A stretch of DNA of 10,020 nt from an uncultured Erysipelotrichales bacterium (lineage in GTDB: Bacteria > Bacillota_I > Bacilli_A > Erysipelotrichales > Coprobacillaceae), in assembly GCA_910586805.1 (NCBI GenBank), contig CAJUJC010000082.1, positions 1 to 10,020 of the forward strand, written 5' to 3'. The stretch's first letter is position 1, and every line of letters starts with the position of its first letter. Under the pieces are notes generated by a model, which made no database searches, had not been told where the DNA came from, and worked only from the letters and a program-made list of their open reading frames with translations. The position numbers were made by a program, and so were the translations under genes. Shown here in pieces: positions 1-5,906 of this stretch.

Positions 1-66
1 CATTGGAGGTTTTTTTCACAACGCTAAAGCTAAATTCTTACCACGCGCATAGCACGTGGTATTTAC
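1..66 (+). mobile_element. Possible right end of an IS200/IS605-type element (partial)
   Basis: A hairpin with stem TACCACG (39-45) and CGTGGTA (55-61) has an inner GC/GC pair around an ATA loop. It sits in a T-tract-bearing stretch that no gene here explains. IS200/IS605 elements end in imperfect subterminal hairpins, and a hairpin after an AATTCTTA-like run resembles right ends I know of, which also form the 3' end of the TnpB guide RNA. A similar ACCACG/CGTGGT stem occurs at the other end of the window (9973-9993). No transposase is visible, so the element body would lie to the left. The identification rests on hairpin shape only. Confidence 0.4.
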
Positions 67-74
67 TTCGTTAT

Positions 75-103
75 AAAAAAAGAAGTTCCAAACGAAACTT
101 CCC
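75..103 (-). terminator. Rho-independent terminator of the rpmH-rnpA-yidC-jag operon
   Basis: Read on the minus strand, GAAGTTT pairs with GAACTTC (one G-U pair) around the loop CGTTTG and is followed at once by seven T. It lies 9 bases past the jag stop codon. It closes the minus-strand operon before any mnmE/mnmG continuation. Confidence 0.85.
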
Positions 104-111
104 TATTTTTA

Positions 112-714
112 CTAATCTTTATATGAAATTGTGATAAATCTATTTTTACCTTCACCTTTACTTTCAGTTTTTAAGTGAGGGTTCAAATCAGCAATAACTT
201 GATGAATAACTTTTCTTTCATCTGCTGGTAAAGGATCAAGTTTAGCATCAACTTTGCTTTTTAAAACTTGTTTACCGATTCTTTTAGCCATAGCTGTGAC
301 TTTTTTATAACGATTTTCTTTATATCCATTAATATCAAGACTAATTTCTACTCTCTTTTTAAATTCATTATTCACAGCATTTCTTGTAATAAAATTCAAT
401 GCTCTTAAAATAACACCATTTTTACCAATTAAAATAGAATTATGACTTGTATTAATATTACAATAAATACGATTATCTTGAATATAAGAAACTGTTTCCA
501 CATCAAATTCCATATTTGAAAGTGTCTTTCTAATAAAATTTTCAATATATTCTTGAATCATACTTTCTGTATAACATTCAATAACAACTTTTTTAGAAAA
601 TAAAGTTTTCTTTTCATCAATTATTTCATAAGTTAATTGATCTAAAGTTACTCCTAAATCCTGACAAGCAAGTTGAAGAACATCATCCAATGTTTTTGCT
701 TCATAAGTTTTCAT
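112..714 (-). CDS. jag: Jag/KhpB family RNA-binding protein (Jag-N, KH, R3H)
   Basis: A cytoplasmic RNA-binding protein of 200 residues. Jag/KhpB proteins pair with KhpA in many Gram-positives and influence cell elongation and division; that role is family knowledge. The N-terminal Jag-N domain (about 1-48) is followed by a KH domain with the loop motif GKNG at 97-100, then an R3H domain with the R-x3-H signature at R167 and H171. The Jag-N segment normally reads like KKGFLG; here it is KKTLFSKK (35-42), so that motif is degenerate. The start is set by an AGGAAGGA ribosome binding site a few bases upstream. The gene lies 14 bases after yidC, the standard partner order, and is followed by a terminator. 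Its closeness to yidC reflects conserved operon structure more than shared function. Confidence 0.93.
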   Translation of the reverse strand: MKTYEAKTLDDVLQLACQDLGVTLDQLTYEIIDEKKTLFSKKVVIECYTESMIQEYIENFIRKTLSNMEFDVETVSYIQDNRIYCNINTSHNSILIGKNGVILRALNFITRNAVNNEFKKRVEISLDINGYKENRYKKVTAMAKRIGKQVLKSKVDAKLDPLPADERKVIHQVIADLNPHLKTESKGEGKNRFITISYKD

Positions 715-728
715 TGTTTCATCCTTCC

Positions 729-1589
729 TTATTTGTTATTTTTCTTTTCAATGTGATAAATTTGAATATATATAGTTCTAGCAATAGTAATTAAACTTGT
801 TGTAATCCAATATAATGACATTGCAGTTGGCATTGATAATGCAAACCAAACAATCATAATAGTCATTACAATATTCATAGTCTTCATTGATTTTTGTTGT
901 TTAGACATTCTGTAACGTGGGTTTCTTTTTAACATAATTGTATTGATTTCAATAGCAAAATATTGTGTTAAACCAACAATTCCAACAATAACAACATATG
1001 GCCATGATCCTTCTAACACTTGAGACATAGGTGTTAATCCTAATTCCATCCCAAATAATTGAGAAGAATATAAAATTTCAATTCTTTGCACTGCTTGCCA
1101 CATTGCTAACATAATAGGCAAAGTTAAAAATGTAGCAAATGATCCTAGCATACTAACATCATGCTTTTTATATAAAGCTTGAATTTCAGCTGATTGTCTC
1201 ATTTGAGATGTTTGATCTTTTCTACCTGCATATTTTCTTTGAATTTTTTCCATTTCAGGTTGAATCAATTGCATCTTTTGTGATGATACAGTTGACTTAA
1301 TCATAACTGGTAATATTAAAATATTAACAAAAATAGTAATTCCAACAACTCCCCATGCGACATTACCTAAAGCATTTGCTATAAATAAAATACCTTTAGC
1401 TAATGGGATTGTTAAAATAAAATCAAAAAATCCTGCTTCTAATGACCATGGTGTTGATTCATTAATAGCACGTTCTGCAATTAATTTCCCTGTTTCGTCA
1501 ATATTTCTAGCACACCCAGTAATGACAAATACAAATGCAATTAACGCAAATACTTTCAAAAATTTCTTTGTACGTTGATCTAAATACAT
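729..1589 (-). CDS. yidC: YidC/Oxa1 membrane protein insertase (lipoprotein form)
   Basis: Inserts and folds membrane proteins, alone or with SecYEG. The 286-residue protein has a Gram-positive lipoprotein signal: basic N terminus, hydrophobic segment 11-25, and lipobox ITGC with the lipidated Cys at 26. Likely membrane segments are at about 56-75, 80-97, 147-166, 195-215 and 236-275, with the cytoplasmic coiled-coil loop (about 104-145, beginning KMQLIQPEMEKIQ) between the second and third. The C-terminal motif SLYWITTSL (258-266) is typical. By alignment on the proline of the second core segment (P94), the family's hydrophilic-groove arginine (R366 in E. coli, in VRGIMYP) falls on N89 (VNILILP). 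The gene starts 3 bases after rnpA, and its AAAGGATGG binding site lies inside the rnpA 3' end, so translation is probably coupled. There is no long basic tail of the YidC2 kind. Confidence 0.95.
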   Translation of the reverse strand: MYLDQRTKKFLKVFALIAFVFVITGCARNIDETGKLIAERAINESTPWSLEAGFFDFILTIPLAKGILFIANALGNVAWGVVGITIFVNILILPVMIKSTVSSQKMQLIQPEMEKIQRKYAGRKDQTSQMRQSAEIQALYKKHDVSMLGSFATFLTLPIMLAMWQAVQRIEILYSSQLFGMELGLTPMSQVLEGSWPYVVIVGIVGLTQYFAIEINTIMLKRNPRYRMSKQQKSMKTMNIVMTIMIVWFALSMPTAMSLYWITTSLITIARTIYIQIYHIEKKNNK

Positions 1590-1592
1590 TTT

Positions 1593-1925
1593 TTAATCCA
1601 TCCTTTTATTTATTTTATTATAGATATAAGACAAATCCTTTTTATTATCTTTAAAATTATCTAATAAATAAGGATGTCTCACTATAATAATAAAATCTAC
1701 TTTTTGTTTTTTATCAAAAACTTCTTGAACCATCATTCTTACTTGTCTTTTTATTTTGTTTCTAATAACAGCATTACCTAATTTTTTACTTACCGATATA
1801 CCTATTTTTAAATGCTCATTATTCTTTCTATAATAAACAACAAATTTTCTATTTGCAAAACTTTGTTTACATTTAATTATAGATTGAAACTCTTCATTTT
1901 TTCTTATTCGATACTCTTTTTTCAT
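1593..1925 (-). CDS. rnpA: RNase P protein component
   Basis: The small basic protein subunit of RNase P, which helps the catalytic RNA remove 5' leaders from tRNA precursors. At 110 residues it is of normal length. The RNR signature is clear (RNKIKRQVR, 55-63), preceded by the GISVSKKLGNAV strand-helix segment (42-53) and the aromatic FVVYYR strand (28-33). It follows rpmH, as in most bacteria. No Shine-Dalgarno sequence is visible: the bases before the ATG are a T-run and TCTAAACAAAT. A weak terminator-like hairpin lies just upstream, so rnpA output may be set well below that of rpmH. Confidence 0.95.
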   Translation of the reverse strand: MKKEYRIRKNEEFQSIIKCKQSFANRKFVVYYRKNNEHLKIGISVSKKLGNAVIRNKIKRQVRMMVQEVFDKKQKVDFIIIVRHPYLLDNFKDNKKDLSYIYNKINKRMD

Positions 1926-1935
1926 ATTTGTTTAG

Positions 1936-1957
1936 AAAAAAAACCACATAATAGTGG
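1936..1957 (-). terminator. Weak terminator-like hairpin between rpmH and rnpA (possible attenuator)
   Basis: On the minus strand a 4-bp stem CCAC/GTGG with a six-base loop is followed by eight T. It lies between the rpmH stop and the rnpA start. The stem is too short for full termination, so partial read-through is the likelier effect. Confidence 0.35.
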
Positions 1958-1963
1958 AATTTT

Positions 1964-2098
1964 TTAAGCTGATAAAACTTTTCTTCCTCTTTTACGACGA
2001 CGAGCAAGTACTTTTCTTCCACCTACTGTTGCCATTCTGGCTCTAAAACCATGAGTTTTTGATCTTTTTCTTTTATTTGGTTGATATGTTCTCTTCAT
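1964..2098 (-). CDS. rpmH: 50S ribosomal protein L34
   Basis: Translation of the minus strand gives 44 residues, beginning MKRTYQPNKRKRSKTHGF and ending RGRKVLSA, an unmistakable L34 of standard length. This very basic protein of the large ribosomal subunit binds 23S rRNA. The ATG at 2098 is preceded by a strong GGAGGTG binding site. An ATG seven bases further upstream is out of frame and too close to that site, so it is not used. It is the first gene of the minus-strand operon and reads away from oriC, the usual leading-strand arrangement. Confidence 0.97.
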   Translation of the reverse strand: MKRTYQPNKRKRSKTHGFRARMATVGGRKVLARRRKRGRKVLSA

Positions 2099-2155
2099 AC
2101 TTCATTTACACCTCCAAAAAAATATTTTTTTATACACAATAACATATGCTCCATT

Positions 2156-2184
2156 ATTATATGGGTTTTGTACATATAAGTCAA
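2156..2184 (-). promoter_or_regulatory. Strong housekeeping promoter of the rpmH operon
   Basis: On the minus strand, -35 TTGACT (2179-2184) and -10 TATAAT (2156-2161) are 17 bases apart, nearly perfect for the vegetative sigma factor. Transcription would start near 2149, giving a leader of about 50 bases that contains a DnaA box (TTATACACA, 2130-2138) and the rpmH binding site. Confidence 0.85.
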
Positions 2185-2299
2185 CGAAAATATATAAAAA
2201 TATATGTAAAATACTCTATTTTTTCATTCTAAAATAAATATAAATTCATATAATATTAAAGAAGAAAACATTTGTTCACAAGTTATGCACAATGTGAAC

Positions 2300-2327
2300 A
2301 AAGTTATGCACAATTGTGCATAACTTT
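2300..2327. repeat. Perfect 28-bp palindrome made of two head-to-head DnaA boxes
   Basis: The half-site AAAGTTATGCACAA (2300-2313) is followed directly by its exact reverse complement (2314-2327). Each arm contains one TTATGCACA box, with two bases (AT) between them. On single-stranded DNA it could form a hairpin; on duplex DNA it would bind two DnaA molecules symmetrically. Confidence 0.9.
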
Positions 2328-2445
2328 CTAAAATTCCCTTATATCCTCACTTTTTTATGTGAATAACTCTTGAATAACTTGTGAATTGACTTCTTACATA
2401 AAAATTACTCACATTTATGCACAGTGCGTAAATACTTATGCACAA

Positions 2446-2473
2446 TTCACTATTTTTTAAATATGTGTATAAT
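2446..2473 (+). promoter_or_regulatory. Possible upstream dnaA promoter
   Basis: TTCACT (2446-2451) and TATAAT (2468-2473) are 16 bases apart. The -10 overlaps the DnaA box at 2464-2472. The leader to the dnaA ATG would be about 120 bases. It is the alternative to, or a companion of, the promoter at 2549-2577. Confidence 0.4.
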
Positions 2474-2548
2474 TAAAAAAACACCGATATATCAATATAA
2501 ATTGATGTGCGTAACTATGTGTATAAGTTGTGAATAACTTTTTTTTAC

Positions 2549-2577
2549 TTCATTTTATTCACAGTTTCATCTATAAT
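2549..2577 (+). promoter_or_regulatory. Possible proximal dnaA promoter with a DnaA box in its spacer
   Basis: A perfect -10 TATAAT (2572-2577) has a weak -35 TTCATT (2549-2554) 17 bases upstream. The DnaA box TTATTCACA (2555-2563) fills the first half of the spacer, where bound DnaA would block RNA polymerase, as expected for autorepression. Start of transcription would be near 2584, which excludes the GTG at 2579 as initiation codon. Confidence 0.5.
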
Positions 2578-2599
2578 AGTGTTGAAAGAAGGTGAATAT

Positions 2600-3931
2600 A
2601 TGAATACATTGTCAGTTGAGTGGGAAAAAACATTAAATATATTTAAAACTCAGTGTGATGATAAAGTTGTTTTTGATTCATATTTTTCTTCTTTAAAGGT
2701 TAGAGATTTAGTTGACGGAGATTTAATTGTAACAGTTGATACCCAATGGAGTTTAGATGTTGTACAGCCACATTTAGAAAAACTTGAAGAAATTTATAAT
2801 ACACTCACAAGTGGACGTTATCATATTCAGTTAGTCATAGAAGAAGATTATAATCAATCATTATTACAAAAAGAAAAATTACTGAATTTTGAAGATAATT
2901 TAAATAGTGATTTAACGTTTGAGAATTTTGTTGTAGGAAATAGTAATAGAATTGCTCAAAATGCATCATTAGCAGTTGCAATGAAACCTGGTATTTCTTA
3001 TAGTCCTTTATTTATACATAGTAATTCAGGGCTTGGAAAAACACATTTATTAAATGCTATAGGTAATTATGCAAAATCTAAAAATCCATTAATACGTATT
3101 TTATTCACGACAAGTGAAAATTTTGTAAATGAATATATTCAATCATTATCTAACAATACAATTGATGAATTTAATTACAAATATCGTCACATTGATATTT
3201 TATTAATAGATGACATTCAATTTATGGCATCAAAAGAATCATCAAGTGAAATTTTCTTTAATATATTCAATACATTAATTAGTAATAAAAAACAAATTGT
3301 TATTACAAGTGATAAACATCCTAAAGATCTAAGAGGGATGGAAAGCCGTCTTGTGAGTCGTTTCTCATCAGGTTTAACTGTTAGTATTGATACCCCTGAA
3401 TTTGAAACATCTAAAGCCATTTTAAGAAAAAAAATAGAAATAGAAAACGTAGATTATCCTATAACTGAAGAAGTTTTTGATTTTATAGCAAGTCATTTTA
3501 ATCAAGATGTTAGAGAATTAGAAGGAAGTTTAAAAAGACTATTGTTTTATAAACTCATTTGTGGAAAGAAAATTGATTGTATAGATCTTGATTTTGCATT
3601 AGAAGCATTTAGTGATACATATACGCAACCTATACAAAAAAAAGAATTAACTGTTTCTAATATAAAAAAATGTGTTGCTGATTATTATAATTTAACAGTG
3701 AGTCAAATTAATTCAAAAGCAAGAACATCTAATATTATTGTTGCAAGACATATCGCTATGTATCTCACAAGAGAACTTATTAAAGATTTATCGTTCATTC
3801 AAATAGGAAATGAATTTGGAGGACGTGATCATTCTACAGTTATGAAAGCTTGTGATAAAGTTCAAAAGAAAATTGATAAAGATTTCAATTATCAAAAAGC
3901 TATTCAAGAAATTAAAGATAAACTTGTATAA
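2600..3931 (+). CDS. dnaA: Chromosomal replication initiator DnaA
   Basis: An AAA+ ATPase that binds oriC and opens the duplex. With ATG 2600 it has 443 residues, the usual length. That start has a GAAGGTG binding site five bases upstream; an in-frame GTG at 2579 lacks one and may precede the transcription start. Domain I is about 1-80, the linker (domain II) is short (about 83-103), domain III about 105-320, and DNA-binding domain IV about 345-443. Walker B is LLIDDIQF (201-208), sensor 1 is near TSD (236-238), the arginine finger is R254 (SRF), and sensor 2 is R305 (RELEG). The DNA-recognition signature GGRDHSTV is at 407-414. The P-loop reads SNSGLGKT (141-148), whereas the family has GGxGLGKT, so the first invariant Gly is Ser141. 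DnaA boxes surround the gene, and box placement at its promoter suggests autoregulation. Confidence 0.97.
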   Translation: MNTLSVEWEKTLNIFKTQCDDKVVFDSYFSSLKVRDLVDGDLIVTVDTQWSLDVVQPHLEKLEEIYNTLTSGRYHIQLVIEEDYNQSLLQKEKLLNFEDNLNSDLTFENFVVGNSNRIAQNASLAVAMKPGISYSPLFIHSNSGLGKTHLLNAIGNYAKSKNPLIRILFTTSENFVNEYIQSLSNNTIDEFNYKYRHIDILLIDDIQFMASKESSSEIFFNIFNTLISNKKQIVITSDKHPKDLRGMESRLVSRFSSGLTVSIDTPEFETSKAILRKKIEIENVDYPITEEVFDFIASHFNQDVRELEGSLKRLLFYKLICGKKIDCIDLDFALEAFSDTYTQPIQKKELTVSNIKKCVADYYNLTVSQINSKARTSNIIVARHIAMYLTRELIKDLSFIQIGNEFGGRDHSTVMKACDKVQKKIDKDFNYQKAIQEIKDKLV

Positions 3932-3934
3932 AAG

Positions 3935-4026
3935 TTATGCACAATAACTCACAAGTTATTCACACAAAAAATTATAAAAAACATTGATAAAATCAATACA
4001 AAATAAAGTTATTCACATTATTCACA
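3935..4026 (+). other. oriC, downstream half: four co-oriented DnaA boxes
   Basis: Between dnaA and dnaN are TTATGCACA (3935-3943) and TTATTCACA at 3956-3964, 4009-4017 and 4018-4026, all on the plus strand. The last two abut with no gap and point into the A/T tract that follows. A perfect ATTGAT/ATCAAT inverted repeat with a three-base loop lies at 3983-3997. This matches the Bacillus arrangement, in which the boxes beside the unwinding element lie downstream of dnaA. Confidence 0.85.
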
Positions 4027-4064
4027 ATATTATTATTAATATATTATATAAATAATATAAATAT
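4027..4064. other. Probable DNA unwinding element of oriC
   Basis: Thirty-eight consecutive A/T bases follow directly after the two abutting DnaA boxes and stop at the dnaN ribosome binding site. The first part repeats TAT/ATT triplets in phase, which could serve as DnaA-trio-like sites for loading DnaA on one strand. The trio reading is inference; the A/T tract next to the boxes is seen directly. Confidence 0.7.
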
Positions 4065-4077
4065 AAAGGAGAAAATT

Positions 4078-5181
4078 ATGAATTTTAAAATTAAAAGAAC
4101 TGTATTATTAAATGCACTTTCTAAAGTTTCAAGAGCTGTTTCTTTAAAAAGTCCATTACCTGTTTTAACAGGAATTAAATTTGAATTAAAAGACAATGAA
4201 TTAATTTTAACTGGAAGTGATAGTGATATTACTATTCAAACATCTATTAAAGAAAATATTGAAATTATTAAAACAGGAGCTGTTGTTTTATCTTCTAAAT
4301 ATATTTTAGAAATTATTAAAAAAATTGATTCTGATGAAGTTCATATATATATTGTTGATGGTACACTTACAAGAATTGAAGGCAAAGGATCTAAATTTGA
4401 TTTAAATGGAACTTCACATATTGATTATCCAAGAATTGATTTAAATAAATCAGGTGTACATTTTGAAATGAAATCAATAGATTTAAAACAAGCTATTGAA
4501 CAAACATCTTTTGCAACAAGTGAAAAGGAAACAAGACCTGTTTTAACTGGAGTTAATTTTAAAGTTAAAAATCATATTTTAGAATGTACTGCAACTGATA
4601 GTTATAGATTAGCAAAAAGGATTTTAAATATTGATAGTGATATTTCTTTTAATATTATTATTCCTAAAAAAAGTTTAATTGAAATTAGTCGTATTATTGA
4701 AAAAGATGAAATGATTGAATTATATGTTTCAGATAGAAAAGTTTTGTTTGTATTTGATTCAATATTAATTCAAACAAGACTTATTGATGGTACATATCCA
4801 GATACTGGTCGATTAATTCCTGATGAATTTAATTATACTATGTCAGTAGATAGTCAAAGTTTATTAAATTCAGTAGACAGAGCTTCATTACTTTCAAATG
4901 AACAATCAAATATTATTAAATTAACTATGGATGAAGATCAAGTAATTATTTCTTCTTATTCTCAAGAAATTGGTTCTGTGGAAGAAAATTTATCAAAAGC
5001 ATTTTATAAAGGGCAACCTTTAAGTATTTCATTTAGTGCTAAATATTTAAATGATGCTATTAAGAGTATTAATTCTCAAAAAGTAAAAGTATTATTTACA
5101 GGCGAAATGAGACCATTTATTATTAAAGATTTAGATAAAGATGATATTATTCAATTAGTATTACCTGTAAGAACATATTAA
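4078..5181 (+). CDS. dnaN: DNA polymerase III sliding clamp (beta subunit)
   Basis: Forms the ring-shaped dimer that tethers the replicative polymerase to DNA and recruits other clamp-binding proteins. The 367-residue protein has the three clamp domains (about 1-125, 126-245 and 246-367). Recognisable segments are the N-terminal MNFKIKRTVLLNALSKVSRAV, the PVLTGIKFEL strand (28-37), its domain 2 counterpart RPVLTGVNF, and the C-terminal LVLPVRTY, which matches the P-[VM]-R-T end that lines the peptide-binding cleft. AAAGGAG (4065-4071) is well placed for the ATG. It follows dnaA as usual but is cut off by a terminator directly after its stop codon, so it is not in an operon with yaaA/recF/gyrB. 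Confidence 0.97.
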   Translation: MNFKIKRTVLLNALSKVSRAVSLKSPLPVLTGIKFELKDNELILTGSDSDITIQTSIKENIEIIKTGAVVLSSKYILEIIKKIDSDEVHIYIVDGTLTRIEGKGSKFDLNGTSHIDYPRIDLNKSGVHFEMKSIDLKQAIEQTSFATSEKETRPVLTGVNFKVKNHILECTATDSYRLAKRILNIDSDISFNIIIPKKSLIEISRIIEKDEMIELYVSDRKVLFVFDSILIQTRLIDGTYPDTGRLIPDEFNYTMSVDSQSLLNSVDRASLLSNEQSNIIKLTMDEDQVIISSYSQEIGSVEENLSKAFYKGQPLSISFSAKYLNDAIKSINSQKVKVLFTGEMRPFIIKDLDKDDIIQLVLPVRTY

Positions 5182-5206
5182 AGCCAGTTTTATAACTGGT
5201 TTTTTT
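5182..5206 (+). terminator. Rho-independent terminator of dnaA-dnaN
   Basis: The 8-bp stem AGCCAGTT/AACTGGTT (one G-U pair) closes a TTAT loop and runs into seven T. It starts one base after the dnaN stop codon. It also lies just beyond the end of the convergent gene at 5238. Confidence 0.9.
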
Positions 5207-5237
5207 CTTAGTAAAGAAAAAGCAATGTGTTTCCACA

Positions 5238-5906
5238 TTACTTTGTAAATGCTGTACCAAAATGTAAAGCAATATATGCGATTTCATGTTCGTTGAAAGA
5301 TTTATTATAATGTTTTTCAACAATTTTACTAAAGATTTGTGCACATTGAAATTCTTTTTGATATTGAGCTTTTACATAATCTTTTAAAGGATTATCAACC
5401 AATTGATTATCATTTTGTAGACGTTCTAGTGCTGGAAAGAAGTGCAAAGTGATCCCATCATAGAATTCTGTATTTTTCTTTAAATCAATATCCATATCTT
5501 TTTTTATTTCAATAAATGTTTCATTGATAATATCTTCAATAACATCATCAAATAAATCAAATTGACAATTGAAATCAATATCTAATAATTGGATATTTGC
5601 TAAATACATTGTTACATAACATACTTCAATTTCATGTAAAGAAATATTAAATTCTTTTTCAAGATTATGAATGATTTGAATTGCAATCTTATAATACTCA
5701 TGTTCTTTCAAAAAATTCATTTGACTTTCACTTGTGCAAATATAAGATCCATTTAATTCTCTAGAAACTGATAAAGATAAATGAATAATCAAGTTTTCAA
5801 ACATTGTTTGAGAAATTTCAATCTCGTTTTTTTCAATAACTGTTTTTACAACTTTAGAAATAATTTGTCCTTGCTTTTCATAATTTTTATTTAATTCTAT
5901 ATCCAT
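5238..5906 (-). CDS. Stand-alone protein with two PTS-regulation domains (PRD)
   Basis: A 222-residue protein made only of two PRD modules, the phosphorylatable helical domains of BglG/LicT antiterminators and of LevR/MtlR activators. PRD1 spans about 10-115 and PRD2 about 120-222. PRD2 shows the classic pattern DGITLHFFPALERL (H155), NPL (172-174), a Y-x3-F segment, and HEIAYIALHFG (H215). PRD1 keeps H42 (LIIHLSLSVSRE) but has Tyr at 101 (CYVTMYLA), where a second His is usual. There is no N-terminal RNA-binding (CAT) or helix-turn-helix domain and no EIIA/EIIB part. It could be a regulatory partner acting by protein contact, or a remnant of a larger regulator, though the start has a good GAGG binding site and a promoter of its own. 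No PTS genes are visible nearby. It runs convergent to dnaN and head-on to replication from this origin. Confidence 0.8.
   Translation of the reverse strand: MDIELNKNYEKQGQIISKVVKTVIEKNEIEISQTMFENLIIHLSLSVSRELNGSYICTSESQMNFLKEHEYYKIAIQIIHNLEKEFNISLHEIEVCYVTMYLANIQLLDIDFNCQFDLFDDVIEDIINETFIEIKKDMDIDLKKNTEFYDGITLHFFPALERLQNDNQLVDNPLKDYVKAQYQKEFQCAQIFSKIVEKHYNKSFNEHEIAYIALHFGTAFTK

Larger units (their letters stand above)
2130..2563. other. oriC, upstream half: DnaA-box cluster between rpmH and dnaA
   Basis: This 434-base stretch has no gene. It is packed with 9-mers of the form TTATNCACA. On the plus strand they start at 2130, 2283, 2304, 2415, 2436 and 2555; on the minus strand they occupy 2315-2323, 2358-2366, 2464-2472, 2518-2526 and 2529-2537. 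One-mismatch forms are at 2272-2280 and 2293-2301 (TTGTTCACA), 2405-2413 (TTACTCACA) and 2506-2514 (TTACGCACA). Position 5 is G, T or A, never the C of the classical TTATCCACA. Placement next to rpmH/dnaA with a second cluster after dnaA matches the bipartite Bacillus-type origin. The cluster should act as the DnaA assembly and regulatory site. Confidence 0.9.

Noticed and set aside
2..52. A plus-strand reading frame from the window edge ending at a TAG in the hairpin loop (16 residues, IGGFFHNAKAKFLPRA), which might be the tail of a TnpB-like protein.
   Set aside because: Too short to assign, and I cannot match it to a known C terminus. Not listed as a gene.
368..376. A TTATTCACA match inside jag.
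   Set aside because: Isolated and within a coding region. A single match is expected by chance in AT-rich DNA, so it is not counted as part of oriC.
2221..2580. Possible CRISPR or iteron-plasmid array because of the many repeated 9-mers.
   Set aside because: The repeats are DnaA boxes in both orientations with irregular spacing next to dnaA. There are no constant-length spacers and no plasmid genes.
2579..2599. Upstream GTG start for dnaA, adding seven residues.
   Set aside because: No ribosome binding site in front of it, it lies at or before the likely transcription start, and ATG 2600 has a good site and gives the normal family length.
3217..3420. Minus-strand open frame inside dnaA.
   Set aside because: Antisense shadow of a conserved gene, with no binding site or promoter.
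5147..5344. Minus-strand frame across the dnaN end and the PRD gene end.
   Set aside because: Overlaps two supported genes and the terminator; low-complexity translation.
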